From Streptomyces spororaveus (GTDB lineage Bacteria; Actinomycetota; Actinomycetes; Streptomycetales; Streptomycetaceae): a stretch of DNA of 64,000 bases. Location: the NCBI RefSeq assembly GCF_016755875.1, contig NZ_BNED01000005.1:372001-436000 (forward strand), given 5' to 3'. The position numbers were made by a program, and so were the translations under genes. Of this stretch, positions 8,541 through 17,724 are shown in pieces. The notes below the pieces were generated by a model. That model saw only the letters and a program-made list of their open reading frames with translations, did not search any database and had not been told where the DNA came from. The first letter of the stretch is position 1. Each line of letters begins with the position of its first letter.

Positions 8541-9341
8541 ATGTCTCTCGCCGACCTGACCCTCGACCGCTGGCGCTCCTTCGACCGGGCCGCCGCCGAA
8601 CGCGTCGCCCACGAGGCCGCGGCGCAGGTGGGCGGCCGCGTGGTGCTGCTCGACGCCGTCGGCCACCTCGGCGGACCGCTGCACCGGGTACGCGTCGAGC
8701 GCGAGGGGCGGGAGTTCGCCCTCGTCCCCGGCGGGACGGTTCGGCTGGGGTTCGACCTGGACGCCTGGGAGCCGACGCCCGCCCAGGCCGCCGACTACGC
8801 GGAGAGCGCGGACGAGGGGTACGGGTACGGGCACCCCGACCTGAAGTCCTATCTCGCCGACGTGCTCAGTCCGCCGCGCACGGCCACGCTGGCCACCGTG
8901 CTCATGGCCGTGGAGGACGAGCACCTGACCGGGTCCGCGGCCGACCTGCCGGCCGCGCTCGCGGCGCGCGGACTGCGGATACCCGGCGCCGACGAGTGGG
9001 AGCACGCGTGCGGGGCCGGGGCGGACACCCTGTTCCGGTGGGGGAACGAGTGCCCCCTGGACGAGCCGTCGTACGGGAGCGGCGGCCCGCGCCACGAACC
9101 GAACGCCTTCGGGCTGCACATCGCCTACGACAGCTACCGCACGGAGCTCAGCGGCGACCCGACAGCGGTGCACGGCGGGGACGGCGGCGAGGCCGTCTGC
9201 GGCGGGTACGGCACCCTGCTCGGCTGGCTGCCGCTGGCCACCGCCAACCGCAACCCGTACGCGGCCGAGTTCGCGTACGGACCGGACGGCGCGGGCATGT
9301 ACGAGGCGTTCTCGACCCGGCCCGTGCTCAGCCTCCGCTGA
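8541..9341 (+). CDS. divergent formylglycine-generating-enzyme-like (FGE/sulfatase-modifying factor) domain protein
   Basis: 266 residues, cytoplasmic. The stretch around residues 150-190 (IPGADEWEHACGAGADTLFR then WGNE...NAFGLHIAYDS) matches the LPTEAEWEYAARGG...NxFGLYDM signature of the FGE-sulfatase fold. The N-terminal 140 residues are less typical and the C-terminal cysteine-bearing region of true FGE is not preserved, so sulfatase activation is unlikely. Its last 14 bases overlap the end of the convergent enoyl-CoA hydratase gene. Confidence 0.7.
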   Translation: MSLADLTLDRWRSFDRAAAERVAHEAAAQVGGRVVLLDAVGHLGGPLHRVRVEREGREFALVPGGTVRLGFDLDAWEPTPAQAADYAESADEGYGYGHPDLKSYLADVLSPPRTATLATVLMAVEDEHLTGSAADLPAALAARGLRIPGADEWEHACGAGADTLFRWGNECPLDEPSYGSGGPRHEPNAFGLHIAYDSYRTELSGDPTAVHGGDGGEAVCGGYGTLLGWLPLATANRNPYAAEFAYGPDGAGMYEAFSTRPVLSLR

Positions 9342-10173
9342 AGCGCGGGGGCCGGCGGGCCGCCTTGGCGGAGTAGCCCTCCCGGCAGTCCTCCGAGGTG
9401 AGGGTGAGGGCCGCGGTCATCGCCACCCGGTCGAGCGCCGCGGGCAGGGCCGCATCGGCATACCCGTCGATCGCCCGCTTGATGCCCTGGACGGCGAGCG
9501 GCGCGTTGGCGGCGATCTCCCGCGCCACGGAGCGCGAGGCGGCCTCCAGCTCGCCGCCGGGGACGACCAGTTGCACCAGATGGAGCCGCTGCGCCGTCGC
9601 GGCGTCGATGCGCCGGCCCGTCAGGGCCAGGTACTTGGCCCAGCCCGCACCCGCCTCGCGGGCGATGCGCAGGTCGCCGCCCGCGTCCACCGCCACGCCC
9701 AGCCCGGCTTCCGGCAGGGCGAAGACGGCGTCCTCGGCCGCCACCCGGACATCCGCCATCAGCGCCAGCTCGAAGCCGAAGCCGAGGCAGTAGCCCTGGA
9801 CCGCGGCCACCACCGGCTGCGGGAGGCGGGCCAGGACCGCGAACCGCTCGTGCACCCAGCGGATGCCCTCGTAGTAGTTGCGGGTGCGCTCGGCCGGGGA
9901 GCCGCCCGTGACAGCGCCGCCCGGGGCGCTCACGTCGATGCCCGCGCAGAAGGCCCGGCCCTCGGCCCGCAGCAGCACCGCCCGTACGGACGCGTCGAAG
10001 CGGATCCGGTCCGCGAGCAGGCCGAGCTGGCGGGTGGACTCCCAGCTCCAGCCGTTGAGTTTGTCCGGGCGGCACAGGGTGAGGACGGCCAGGCCGTCCG
10101 CGACCTCCAGCCGGATCCGCTCCTCACCCTCCGCGATCTCCGTGGAAATGGTGTCGATCACCGTGTCCCGCAC
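9328..10173 (-). CDS. enoyl-CoA hydratase/isomerase family protein
   Basis: 281 residues of the crotonase fold: oxyanion-hole segments AEGRAFCAGIDVS and VQGYCLGFGFELALMADVRV are visible, followed by FALPEAGLGV. Family members hydrate enoyl-CoA or isomerise/cleave CoA thioesters; the second catalytic Glu/Asp position (ALPEAGLG) is present. Final residues (KAARRPPRFSGG) fit the family end. Same strand as the PIG-L gene 59 bp upstream. Confidence 0.92.
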   Translation of the reverse strand: MRDTVIDTISTEIAEGEERIRLEVADGLAVLTLCRPDKLNGWSWESTRQLGLLADRIRFDASVRAVLLRAEGRAFCAGIDVSAPGGAVTGGSPAERTRNYYEGIRWVHERFAVLARLPQPVVAAVQGYCLGFGFELALMADVRVAAEDAVFALPEAGLGVAVDAGGDLRIAREAGAGWAKYLALTGRRIDAATAQRLHLVQLVVPGGELEAASRSVAREIAANAPLAVQGIKRAIDGYADAALPAALDRVAMTAALTLTSEDCREGYSAKAARRPPRFSGG

Positions 10174-10232
10174 CCCCGGCCCGCTGGCTGACGACCGTCG
10201 AACTGACGGATCGTCAGACTAGGGGTGGCCGG

Positions 10233-10994
10233 TCAGCGGGGGAAGACCTCGAACGCCACGGCCGGACGCCCGCCGAAGCGGGCCGCGGCCTGCTGGGCGT
10301 TCCCGGTGAGGAAGGTACGGACGTACTCCTCGGGGTCCTGTTCCGTGAGCACCTCGATGTACGCCTTGTGCTCCAGCAGGGACTTGATCGAACGCTCCAG
10401 CCCCGGGCCGGCGTCGACCGCGTGCGTCGGGGTGGCGGATCCGGCCACCGCGACCCAGCGCACGCCGTCCCACGGCTCCAGGCCCTGCTCGATGAGCTCC
10501 GGGAAGATCCAGCGGTTCCCGGCGTCACCGGCTGCGTCCAGCACGGCCCGGCCGACGGCCTTGTGGTCGGGGGTGTTCCAGTAGCCGCCGCCCTGCGCGC
10601 CGCCCCACGTGTCACGGTGGTTGAGGGTGACGATCAGCTCGGGCCGGTGCCGCCTGATGGCCGCGGCGATGTCCCGGCGCAGGTCGAGGCCGTACTCGAT
10701 GACGCCGTCGTGGTAGTCGAGGAACTCCACCTCGGAGACGCCGACGACCGCGGCGCTCGCCCGCTGCTCCGCCTCGCGCAGCGGGCCGCACTCGGCGGGG
10801 GCGATGCTGTCGATGCCGGCCTCGCCCCGCGTGGCGAGGAGGTAGACGAATTCACGGCCCCCGTCCGTCCAGTGCGCGATGGCCGCGGCGCACCCGTACT
10901 CCAGGTCGTCGGGGTGCGCGACCACCGCGAGGGCCCGCGTCCAGTCGGCGGGCATGGGCTGCAAGGCGGGCTGCTGATCAGGTTGTTCGGTCAT
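10233..10994 (-). CDS. PIG-L family deacetylase
   Basis: 253 residues. Zinc-site motif AVVAHPDDLEYGCAAAI near the N-terminus and TPDHKAVGRAVLD in the middle are the hallmarks of LmbE/PIG-L N-deacetylases, a family that includes mycothiol pathway enzymes (MshB, Mca) and lipid/antibiotic GlcNAc deacetylases. The C-terminal part differs from MshB and Mca, so the substrate is unknown. Start chosen at the ATG before the poorly conserved TEQPDQQP tail; it lies only 18 bp from the start of the divergent MBL gene. Confidence 0.9.
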   Translation of the reverse strand: MTEQPDQQPALQPMPADWTRALAVVAHPDDLEYGCAAAIAHWTDGGREFVYLLATRGEAGIDSIAPAECGPLREAEQRASAAVVGVSEVEFLDYHDGVIEYGLDLRRDIAAAIRRHRPELIVTLNHRDTWGGAQGGGYWNTPDHKAVGRAVLDAAGDAGNRWIFPELIEQGLEPWDGVRWVAVAGSATPTHAVDAGPGLERSIKSLLEHKAYIEVLTEQDPEEYVRTFLTGNAQQAAARFGGRPAVAFEVFPR

Positions 10995-11012
10995 GTCTCG
11001 CACAATAGGCGA

Positions 11013-11831
11013 ATGGACCGTCATGGGCAGGTGGTGGCGTTGCTCGACGCCACGGGGATCTTCTTCGAGCCGGCCCGCACCGCTTTCCCCGGGGCGGACG
11101 AGGCGGCCTGGGAGCGGGCCGGGCGGCTGGATCCCGGCGCGGCCGGGCCCGACGGGTCCTGGGCGCTCGCCTTCAGGTGCTTCGCGGTCGCCCGGCCCGG
11201 CGGCCGCTGGCTGCTGGTGGACGCCGGGGTCGGGCCGGCGCAGTCCCCCGCCGCCGCGTGGGCACCGGTGCCGGGGCGGCTGCCGGACGCCCTCGCGGCG
11301 GCCGGAATCGCTCCGGCCGACGTGGAGGCGGTGGTCCTGACCCACCTGCACGAGGACCACGCGGGCTGGGCGTCGGGGATCGACGGGGAGCCCTTCTTCC
11401 CGGCGGCCCGGTACATCGTCCAGCGCGCGGAGGTGGCCGCGCTGGACCGGGCGGACCCGGTGTGGGACTGGACGGTGGCTCCGCTCCGGGCGAGCGGGCG
11501 GCTGCACGAGGTGGACGGCGTCCACCGGCCCGCCCCCGGCATCACCCTGCTGCCGACGCCCGGCCACACCCCGGGGCACCAGTCGGTGCTGGTGGACCAG
11601 GGTGCCGGGGCCCGGGACGTGGTGGTCACCGGGGACGTACTGGTGCACGCGGTCCAGCTGGGCGACCCGGCGGTGCCGTACTCCCACGAGCGCGACCGGC
11701 GGACCGCCCGGGCCTCCCGGGAGGACCTGCTGGCGCTGGCCCGGCGGCGCGGTGCCCTGCTGGCCACCGCGCACCTGACCCGCGCGTTCGTGGAGCCGCC
11801 CGCAGAGACGACGCCGGGCCGGCGCCCCTGA
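11013..11831 (+). CDS. MBL-fold metallo-hydrolase
   Basis: 272 residues with the metallo-beta-lactamase metal motif VLTHLHEDHAGWASG, followed by TPGHTPGHQSVLV and VVTGDVLVHA, the layout of lactonase/hydrolase members. No signal peptide. The start leaves only 18 bp to the divergent PIG-L start, so the two promoters must overlap the opposite coding starts or transcripts are leaderless. Confidence 0.9.
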   Translation: MDRHGQVVALLDATGIFFEPARTAFPGADEAAWERAGRLDPGAAGPDGSWALAFRCFAVARPGGRWLLVDAGVGPAQSPAAAWAPVPGRLPDALAAAGIAPADVEAVVLTHLHEDHAGWASGIDGEPFFPAARYIVQRAEVAALDRADPVWDWTVAPLRASGRLHEVDGVHRPAPGITLLPTPGHTPGHQSVLVDQGAGARDVVVTGDVLVHAVQLGDPAVPYSHERDRRTARASREDLLALARRRGALLATAHLTRAFVEPPAETTPGRRP

Positions 11832-11850
11832 AGGGGGGCGCCGGCCCGGC
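11813..11850. terminator. perfect 16-bp hairpin ending the MBL gene
   Basis: GCCGGGCCGGCGCCCC and its exact complement GGGGCGCCGGCCCGGC enclose a 6-base loop that contains the stop codon. Sits between convergent genes and can serve both strands. The rest of the gap to 12035 shows no gene I can support. Confidence 0.88.
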
Positions 11851-12035
11851 AGGCTGAGGTGGCATCAGCCGATGGTGTGCGGGGTGGCGCCGATCCCGGT
11901 GGCGGTCGCCGCATGCACACTCCACACATCGGTCGGTTCTCCGGGTACGAGCGCCCACCCCAACCGTGTGATCAACTTCTGCGGGAGCGATGAACAGCCG
12001 CCCCTCGTCAAGCCATTGACCTGAGCGGACAGCAA

Positions 12036-13346
12036 TCAGGCCTCGTCGCGGACGAGGGACAGCAGCCGGTCCAGGACGCGGGTGCCGCCGGCGCGGACGC
12101 CGTCGTGCTCGAACTCGTCCGTCACCCAGGTGCGCAGGCCCCGGATGGAGCGGGCCGTCTCCAGCGAGTGCGCGGTGTCCACGTACATGTCGTCGTGGTA
12201 GACGGCGGCGGCCACCGGCACCTCGTTGGCGGCCAGGCGCGCCGGGTCGTAGAGCGGCTGCCAGCCGGTACGGGCGGCCAGGAGTTCCGCGGTCTCGCGC
12301 AGCGGGGCGAGGGACGGGTCGGTGGTGAAGTGCCAGGGGTGGATGGTCTCGCCGCTGAAGAGCAGCGGCTCGTCACCGGCGAGCGTCTTGCCCGCGTCGA
12401 AGCGCGGGTGGTCCGCACGCACCCGCTCGGCGGCCCAGGCGGTGGGCGTGGCGGGGTCCTGGGCGTAGATCGCCTCGTGGACCAGCGCGTAGAGCGGGTG
12501 CCCGGCGAAGGAGAGCAGGGAGCGGGCGCTCTCCAGGAAGGCGTCGGAGAGGGCGGGTCCCCCGGGGGTCGTCACGAAGGCGTCCTCCAGCAGGTAGTGG
12601 AGCTGGTGGCTGCCGTCGCCGCCGCCGAGGAGGATGCCGAGGGACTGGAATCCCTCGACGGTGAGGCGGTGGCCGCCGGGGAGTTCGGCCGGGTGCTCCG
12701 CGAGATGGGCGGCGATCCGGCGGGCGCGTTCGACGTCCATCGGGTACCGGGCGTAGTGGGCCCGGTTCTTGCGCTCGATGCGGGGGAACGCCGCCTGGTA
12801 CACCGCGTCGGCGGTGGCGGTGAGGGACGGGAGGCCGCCGGTGATCAGGGCGGCGGTCAGGCCCTCGGGGGCGGTGGAGAGGTAGTGGGTCGCGCAGAAG
12901 CCGCCGAAGCTCTGCCCGAGCACGGTCCAGGGCGCGCCGCCGGTCAGGCCGGGGCGGATGGCCTCGGCGTCGCGCACGATGGAATCGGCACGGAAGTGGG
13001 CGAGGTACTCCGCCTGCCGGTCGGGGGTGCCCCGCAGGGGCAGGGTCTGCCGGTTCACCGGGGTGGAGCGGCCGGTTCCGCGCTGGTCGAGGAGCAGCAC
13101 CCGGTACTCGGCCAGGGCGCGCTGCAGCCAGGCCTGGCGGCCGATGAAGCGGCGGGCTCCGAAGCCCGGACCCCCCTCCAGGTAGAGCAGCCACGGCAGC
13201 GTCTCGGGGTCCTTGCCGGCGGCCACGACCTCGCGGGCGTACAGCTCGATCCGCTCCCCGTCCGGGCGGGCGTGGTCCAGGGGGACGGCGAACCGGTGGT
13301 CGGTGAGGACCGTGCCGGGCTGGCGGTAGCTGTGTGCGATGGTCAC
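12036..13346 (-). CDS. alpha/beta hydrolase, prolyl aminopeptidase-like (S33)
   Basis: 436 residues. Oxyanion segment LLYLEGGPGFGARR, LLLDQRGTGRSTPV, nucleophile elbow TVLGQSFGGFCATHY and a late His in TDEFEHDGVR give the catalytic Ser-Asp-His set of the long prolyl iminopeptidases, which release N-terminal proline from peptides. Cytoplasmic (no signal). The cap insertion of about 200 residues matches the larger bacterial enzymes rather than the 310-residue type. Confidence 0.92.
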   Translation of the reverse strand: MTIAHSYRQPGTVLTDHRFAVPLDHARPDGERIELYAREVVAAGKDPETLPWLLYLEGGPGFGARRFIGRQAWLQRALAEYRVLLLDQRGTGRSTPVNRQTLPLRGTPDRQAEYLAHFRADSIVRDAEAIRPGLTGGAPWTVLGQSFGGFCATHYLSTAPEGLTAALITGGLPSLTATADAVYQAAFPRIERKNRAHYARYPMDVERARRIAAHLAEHPAELPGGHRLTVEGFQSLGILLGGGDGSHQLHYLLEDAFVTTPGGPALSDAFLESARSLLSFAGHPLYALVHEAIYAQDPATPTAWAAERVRADHPRFDAGKTLAGDEPLLFSGETIHPWHFTTDPSLAPLRETAELLAARTGWQPLYDPARLAANEVPVAAAVYHDDMYVDTAHSLETARSIRGLRTWVTDEFEHDGVRAGGTRVLDRLLSLVRDEA

Positions 13347-13379
13347 GGACGGCCCCCAGGGGTACGAGGAGAGGAAGGA

Positions 13380-13413
13380 CCGCGCCCCCGGCCGGGTGAC
13401 GGCGGGGGCGCGG
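13380..13413. terminator. hairpin between dehydrogenase and aminopeptidase genes
   Basis: CCGCGCCCCCG / CGGGGGCGCGG arms (11 bp) around 12 bases, in the space between two minus-strand genes; would separate their transcripts. Confidence 0.6.
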
Positions 13414-13435
13414 GAGTTGTGGCGGTCCGAGTCTA

Positions 13436-13476
13436 GGCAGGACCTGCCGGGCCCGGCCGGGCAGGACCTGCCGGGC
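13436..13476. repeat. two 17-bp direct repeats, each nearly palindromic
   Basis: GGCAGGACCTGCCGGGC occurs at 13436-13452 and 13460-13476 (24-bp period) just after the stop of the dehydrogenase gene. Each copy can fold on itself (GGCAGG..CCTGCC). Could reinforce transcription termination or bind a protein. Confidence 0.6.
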
Positions 13477-13500
13477 GGGGCGGACGGGGTGGACGGGCTG

Positions 13501-14586
13501 TCAGAACTCGACGACCGAGCGGAGGACCTCGCCGCGTTCCATCCGGGCGAAGGCGTCCTCGACGCCGTCGAGCGGGATGGTCTCGGAGACGAAGGCGTCC
13601 AGGTCGAGCCTGCCCTGCAGGTAGAGGTCGATGAGCAGCGGGAAGTCGCGCTCGGGCAGGCAGTCCCCGTACCAGGAGGACTTCAGGGCGCCGCCGCGGC
13701 CGAAGACGTCGAGGAGCGGGAGTTCGAGCTTCATCTCCGGGGTCGGCACGCCCACCAGGACCACGGTCCCGGCGAGGTCGCGCGCGTAGAAGGCCTGCTG
13801 GTACGTCTCGGGGCGGCCCACGGCGTCGATGACCACGTCCGCGCCGTTGCCGCCGGTGAGGCCCTGGATCGCCTTGACCACGTCGTCCGTGCGCCCGTTG
13901 ACGGTGTGCGTGGCCCCCAGGCCGCGGGCCCACTCCAGCTTCCGGTCGTCCAGGTCCACCGCGATGATCTTCGAGGCGCCGGCCAGCCGGGCTCCGGCCA
14001 CGGCCGCGTTGCCCACTCCCCCGCAGCCGATGACGGCGACGGAGTCGCCGCGGCCGACGTTGCCGGTGTTCAGGGCGGCGCCGAGGCCTGCCATCACGCC
14101 GCAGCCGAGAAGTCCGGCGGCGGCCGGGGCGGCGGCCGGGTCCACCTTGGTGCACTGTCCGGCCGCGACCAGGGTCTTCTCGGCGAAGGCGCCGATGCCG
14201 AGGGCCGGGGAGAGCGGGGTGCCGTCCTCCAGCGTCATCGGCTGCGTGGCGTTGTGCGTGGCGAAGCAGTACCAGGGGCGGCCGCGCTTGCAGGCGCGAC
14301 AGGTGCCGCACACCGCGCGCCAGTTCAGGATCACGAAGTCGCCGGGGGCCACGGAGGTGACGTCCGCGCCGACCGATTCGACGACTCCGGCGGCCTCGTG
14401 GCCGAGGAGGAAGGGGAACTCGTCGTTGATGCCGCCCTCGCGGTAATGCAGGTCGGTGTGGCAGACCCCGCAGGCCTGCACCCGGACGAGGGCCTCGCCG
14501 GGTCCCGGGTCGGGCACGAGGATCGTCGTCGTCTCCACCGGTGCGCCCTTGCTCCGGGCGATGACCCCTCGTACGCGATGCGTCAC
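13501..14586 (-). CDS. mscR: S-(hydroxymethyl)mycothiol dehydrogenase-like zinc alcohol dehydrogenase
   Basis: 361 residues of the class III-type zinc dehydrogenases. Catalytic zinc residues C42 ([11 protein letters not shown]) and H63-E64 ([10 protein letters not shown]) and the four structural cysteines in [15 protein letters not shown] are present, with the NAD motif [20 protein letters not shown]. The [17 protein letters not shown] and [17 protein letters not shown] segments match mycothiol-dependent formaldehyde dehydrogenases, which detoxify formaldehyde as its mycothiol adduct (and nitrosomycothiol). The usual adjacent hydrolase gene is absent. Confidence 0.88.
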   Translation of the reverse strand: MTHRVRGVIARSKGAPVETTTILVPDPGPGEALVRVQACGVCHTDLHYREGGINDEFPFLLGHEAAGVVESVGADVTSVAPGDFVILNWRAVCGTCRACKRGRPWYCFATHNATQPMTLEDGTPLSPALGIGAFAEKTLVAAGQCTKVDPAAAPAAAGLLGCGVMAGLGAALNTGNVGRGDSVAVIGCGGVGNAAVAGARLAGASKIIAVDLDDRKLEWARGLGATHTVNGRTDDVVKAIQGLTGGNGADVVIDAVGRPETYQQAFYARDLAGTVVLVGVPTPEMKLELPLLDVFGRGGALKSSWYGDCLPERDFPLLIDLYLQGRLDLDAFVSETIPLDGVEDAFARMERGEVLRSVVEF

Positions 14587-14660
14587 GTCGTACCTCTGCT
14601 CTGATCGAATCCGTCTGGATCAACGAACGTACACGGATGCCACGCCGTACGGGAGTTGTG

Positions 14661-15593
14661 TCACCTCACGGCGCGCGACCCGGCCAGATCCGGTGGTACG
14701 GCGGCGCGAAGTGCCGTCCCGAAGGCGGCCACGGCCGGGTGGGCGCCGGCTCCGCTGCGGAAGGCGAGGTTGGTACGGCGCTCCATGAGCAGGCGGGTGA
14801 GGCGTACCGCCGGATCGGCCGGGCCCGTGATCCCGAGCTGCGGTACGACGGCCACGCCCTGGCCCGCCGCGACGAGGGCGAGCACGGTGGCGAACTCGTC
14901 GACCTGGTGGCGGACTCGGGGGGTGAAGCCGGCGGCCTGGCAGGCCCGGACGGTCATGGCGTGGCAGAGCGTGCCGGGGGTGGCGGTGATCCAGGGTGCC
15001 CGGGCGTGCGTACGCAGGACCGCGCCCTGGTCCGGTTCCCCGGACGGGCCGGGCGCCTCGGAGGCGGGCGCGGCCAGGTACATCGCCTCGCCGTAGAGCG
15101 GTTCGGTGGCCAGTCCCGGCTCGGGCTCGGCGGGTACGAAGTCGTACGCGTGCACCAGGGCCACGTCCAGGTCCCCGGCCCGCAGGGCGTGGGCCACCGC
15201 CGCCGGGTCGGTCTCCGAGACCATCGGCTCCAGCCCCGGGTGGAGCCGGGCGAGGGCGATCAGCGCGGCCGGGACGATGGCCCGGGTGGCGGTCGGGAAG
15301 GCGCCGATCCGCAGGGCCCCGGCCAGGCCCCCGCGCGCCTCGGCAAGGTCGGCGTCGGCCTGCTCCAGCCGTTCGAGGACGGCCTCGGCGTGCCGGACCA
15401 GGTTCTGGCCGGCCGGGGTGAGGCGGACCCGGCGGCCGGTGCGCTCCAGCAGGGGCAGGCCGGCCTCCCGTTCGAGGACGCCGAGCTGCTGGGAGACCGC
15501 CGAAGGGCTGAAGGCGAGGGCCTCGGCCACGGCGGCGATGGTGCCGCGGCGGGCGAGTTCGCGCAGCAGGCGCAGGCGTCGTACATCGAGCAT
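14661..15593 (-). CDS. LysR-family transcriptional regulator
   Basis: 310 residues: winged HTH at the N-terminus (IAAVAEALAFSPSAVSQQLG) and a periplasmic-binding-like effector domain from about residue 90. Transcribed divergently from the DapA-like gene 71 bp away, the classical arrangement for a LysR regulator and its target. The ligand is not predictable. Confidence 0.93.
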   Translation of the reverse strand: MLDVRRLRLLRELARRGTIAAVAEALAFSPSAVSQQLGVLEREAGLPLLERTGRRVRLTPAGQNLVRHAEAVLERLEQADADLAEARGGLAGALRIGAFPTATRAIVPAALIALARLHPGLEPMVSETDPAAVAHALRAGDLDVALVHAYDFVPAEPEPGLATEPLYGEAMYLAAPASEAPGPSGEPDQGAVLRTHARAPWITATPGTLCHAMTVRACQAAGFTPRVRHQVDEFATVLALVAAGQGVAVVPQLGITGPADPAVRLTRLLMERRTNLAFRSGAGAHPAVAAFGTALRAAVPPDLAGSRAVR

Positions 15594-15664
15594 CGGCTCA
15601 GCTTACGGGTCGGGTAAGAAATGCGAACTGGATTTGATCCTCGGAGCGGGCGAGGCTCGGGGGC

Positions 15665-16585
15665 ATGGCACAGGACATCGCACAGGGCATCGCACAGACC
15701 TTCCCGCTGCACGGGATCCACGTACCGCTCGTCACCCCCTTCACCCGCGCCGGAGGCGTCGCCGCCGAGGCGCTGGAGGCGCTGGCCCACGAGGTGCTCG
15801 ACGCGGGTGCGACCGGGATCGTCGCGCTCGGCACCACCGCGGAGACCGCCGGACTCGACGAGGCGGAGCGCGACCTCGTCACGTCGGTGTGCGCCCGCGT
15901 CTGCGGCGAGCGGGGCGCGCCGCTGACCGTCGGCGCGGGGGCGGGCGGCACCCGGGCCGCCGAGGCCTCGCTGACCCGGCTGACGCGGTGGCCCGAAGCG
16001 CGGGCGGCGCTGGTGACCGTGCCGCCCTTCGTGCGGCCCTCGGCCGCCGGGGTGCTGGCGCACTTCGCGCGGCTGTCCGAGGTGAGCCCCGTACCGCTGA
16101 TCGTTTATCACATCCCCTACCGCACGGGGCAGCCGCTGGACGCGGCCGCGCTGCGGGCGCTCGGGGAGCTGCCGGGGGTCACCGGGGTGAAGTACGCGGG
16201 CGGTGGCATCGGCGAGGACGCGGTGGCGCTGCTCGGTGACCTGCCGGCCGGGTTCGGGGTGCTGGCCGGTGACGACGTGTACCTGTCACCGCTGCTGGCG
16301 CTGGGCGCGGTGGGCGGGATCCTGGCCTCGGCGCATCTGGCGACGGACCGTTTCACGGAGCTCGCCGCGGCCTGGCGGGCGGGCGACGCGGCCCGGGCGC
16401 GGCCGCTGGGGCACGCGCTGGCCCGGATGTCGGCGGCCGCCTTCGCCGAGCCCAATCCGGCGGTGATCAAGGGCGTCCTGCACGCCCAGGGGCGGATCCC
16501 GTCCCCGGACGTCCGGCTGCCCCTGCTGCCGGCCTCGCGGGGGGCGGTGGCGGCCGTGACGGCGGCCCTGGAGCGGCTGGCGTGA
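15665..16585 (+). CDS. dihydrodipicolinate synthase/N-acetylneuraminate lyase family aldolase
   Basis: 306 residues of the class I DapA/NanA aldolase family. Seen: VPLVTPFTRAGGV, GTTAETAGLDEAERDL (the GTTGE position carries A), VYHIPYRTG with the catalytic Tyr, and the Schiff-base lysine in GVTGVKYAGG. Such enzymes make or cleave pyruvate-derived keto acids. Not the housekeeping dapA, given the divergent LysR regulator and the altered GTTGE motif, but a catabolic paralogue. Confidence 0.9.
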   Translation: MAQDIAQGIAQTFPLHGIHVPLVTPFTRAGGVAAEALEALAHEVLDAGATGIVALGTTAETAGLDEAERDLVTSVCARVCGERGAPLTVGAGAGGTRAAEASLTRLTRWPEARAALVTVPPFVRPSAAGVLAHFARLSEVSPVPLIVYHIPYRTGQPLDAAALRALGELPGVTGVKYAGGGIGEDAVALLGDLPAGFGVLAGDDVYLSPLLALGAVGGILASAHLATDRFTELAAAWRAGDAARARPLGHALARMSAAAFAEPNPAVIKGVLHAQGRIPSPDVRLPLLPASRGAVAAVTAALERLA

Positions 16586-16979
16586 CCCGCGGGCGCAGAC
16601 CGGCCGGCGATCCGCCGGAAAGAGTCCTGAATGGGCGATTCGCCGCCTAAGGGCCAGTCGCCCGAATGAGCCCACCGGAGGGCGGACTTGCCCGTATTGG
16701 CCGTCCGGTCGGCGAGCCGTGATGTGAGCCACACCGGACACCTCAACATCATTTCCGGAAAACAGCCGATTCCCTTTCCCCGGAAAGGGAATCGGCTATT
16801 GCACCGATACCCCTTCAAGGTCATTTACCCGTCCGATAGCGAGATGTCGATCTATCGGTGGAATTCGGGTCTTGTTCCCACGTGGCGAGCTCACCTACGG
16901 TCACCTCGTTCCTGGTGGTCAGCTGCCTGATAAGGCCGCCGCCCGGGATCTCCCGTCCCCCCACGTGAGGAATTCCGCC
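16586..16979. other. intergenic region with terminator and long leader
   Basis: 394 bp. The first 175 bp show no gene. A perfect terminator hairpin is at 16764-16797. The remaining 180 bp form the leader of the LysM-transglycosylase gene. Because ydaO (c-di-AMP) riboswitches often control actinobacterial cell-wall hydrolases, I looked for that core and could not recognise it; no riboswitch is called. Confidence 0.6.
16764..16797. terminator. perfect 16-bp-arm hairpin
   Basis: AGCCGATTCCCTTTCC and its exact complement GGAAAGGGAATCGGCT separated by CC, followed by ATTGC. Less GC-rich than the surroundings. Ends the DapA-like transcript or isolates the downstream leader. Confidence 0.82.
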
Positions 16980-17702
16980 ATGCCTGCAAAGGGTAAGCAC
17001 CGTCGGCCGAAGCAGTACCGGATCACCCGCAAGCTGGCTCTCGCCGGCACCGGTGGCGCGGCCCTCACTCTCCCGTTGATCAGCGCGACCACCGCCGGGG
17101 CGGCGGAGACGGCCGCCGCCCCCACGACGTATTCCGTGGTCGCGGGCGACACCCTTTCGGAGATCGCGGCGGACCATTCCCTGAGCGGCGGCTGGCAGCA
17201 GCTCTACGCGGCGAACCGGAGCGTCATCGGCGACAACCCGTCGATCATCCGGCCCGGCATCAAACTGAAGCTCGGCACCCCGGCGGAGACCGAACGTGCG
17301 AGCAGGTCCGCCGCCCGGACCACCCTCAAGCCCGCCGCCCAGCCCGCTGCCAAGCCGGCCGCGAAGCCCGCGACCGCCTACCCGAACAATCTCGACGGGT
17401 GGATCCGCGAGTCCCTCGCCGTCATGGCCAAGCACGGTATTCCCGGCTCCTACAACGGAATTCACCGCAATGTGATGCGGGAGTCCTCGGGCAATCCGCT
17501 GGCGATCAACAACTGGGACATCAACGCCCAGAACGGGATCCCGTCCAAGGGGCTGCTCCAGGTCATCGATCCGACCTTCCGCGCCTACCACGTGCCCGGC
17601 ACCTCGCAGAACTCCTACGACCCGGTCGCCAACATCACCGCCGCCTGCAACTACGCGGCCGCGCGGTACGGCTCGATCGACAACGTCAACGGGGCCTACT
17701 AG
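16980..17702 (+). CDS. secreted LysM-domain lytic transglycosylase
   Basis: 240 residues. Signal peptide to about residue 41 (TTAGAAE), LysM domain residues 48-95 (YSVVAGDTLSEIAADHSLSG...IRPGIKLKLG), an Ala/Pro/Lys linker, then a transglycosylase SLT-like domain with MRESSGNPLAINNWDINAQN, the catalytic Glu being in RESSGN. Binds and cleaves peptidoglycan. ATG at 16980 follows GAGGA by 8 bases; the longer frame from 16872 has no suitable start site. Layout matches Streptomyces spore-wall hydrolases (Swl/Rpf type). Confidence 0.93.
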   Translation: MPAKGKHRRPKQYRITRKLALAGTGGAALTLPLISATTAGAAETAAAPTTYSVVAGDTLSEIAADHSLSGGWQQLYAANRSVIGDNPSIIRPGIKLKLGTPAETERASRSAARTTLKPAAQPAAKPAAKPATAYPNNLDGWIRESLAVMAKHGIPGSYNGIHRNVMRESSGNPLAINNWDINAQNGIPSKGLLQVIDPTFRAYHVPGTSQNSYDPVANITAACNYAAARYGSIDNVNGAY

Positions 17703-17724
17703 AAGCCGGGAAACCCGCGCCGGT

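Noticed and set aside
11851..12035. Minus-strand frame ending VWSVHAATATGIGATPHTIG
   Set aside because: Reads plausibly but has no start codon with ribosome site and overlaps the terminator region; not enough to call a gene.
16798..16979. ydaO-type c-di-AMP riboswitch before the LysM-transglycosylase
   Set aside because: Context is right for such a switch, but the conserved core (GGGGGA..., CCGAACCCG-like elements) was not found; only an isolated AATTCGGG resembles it.
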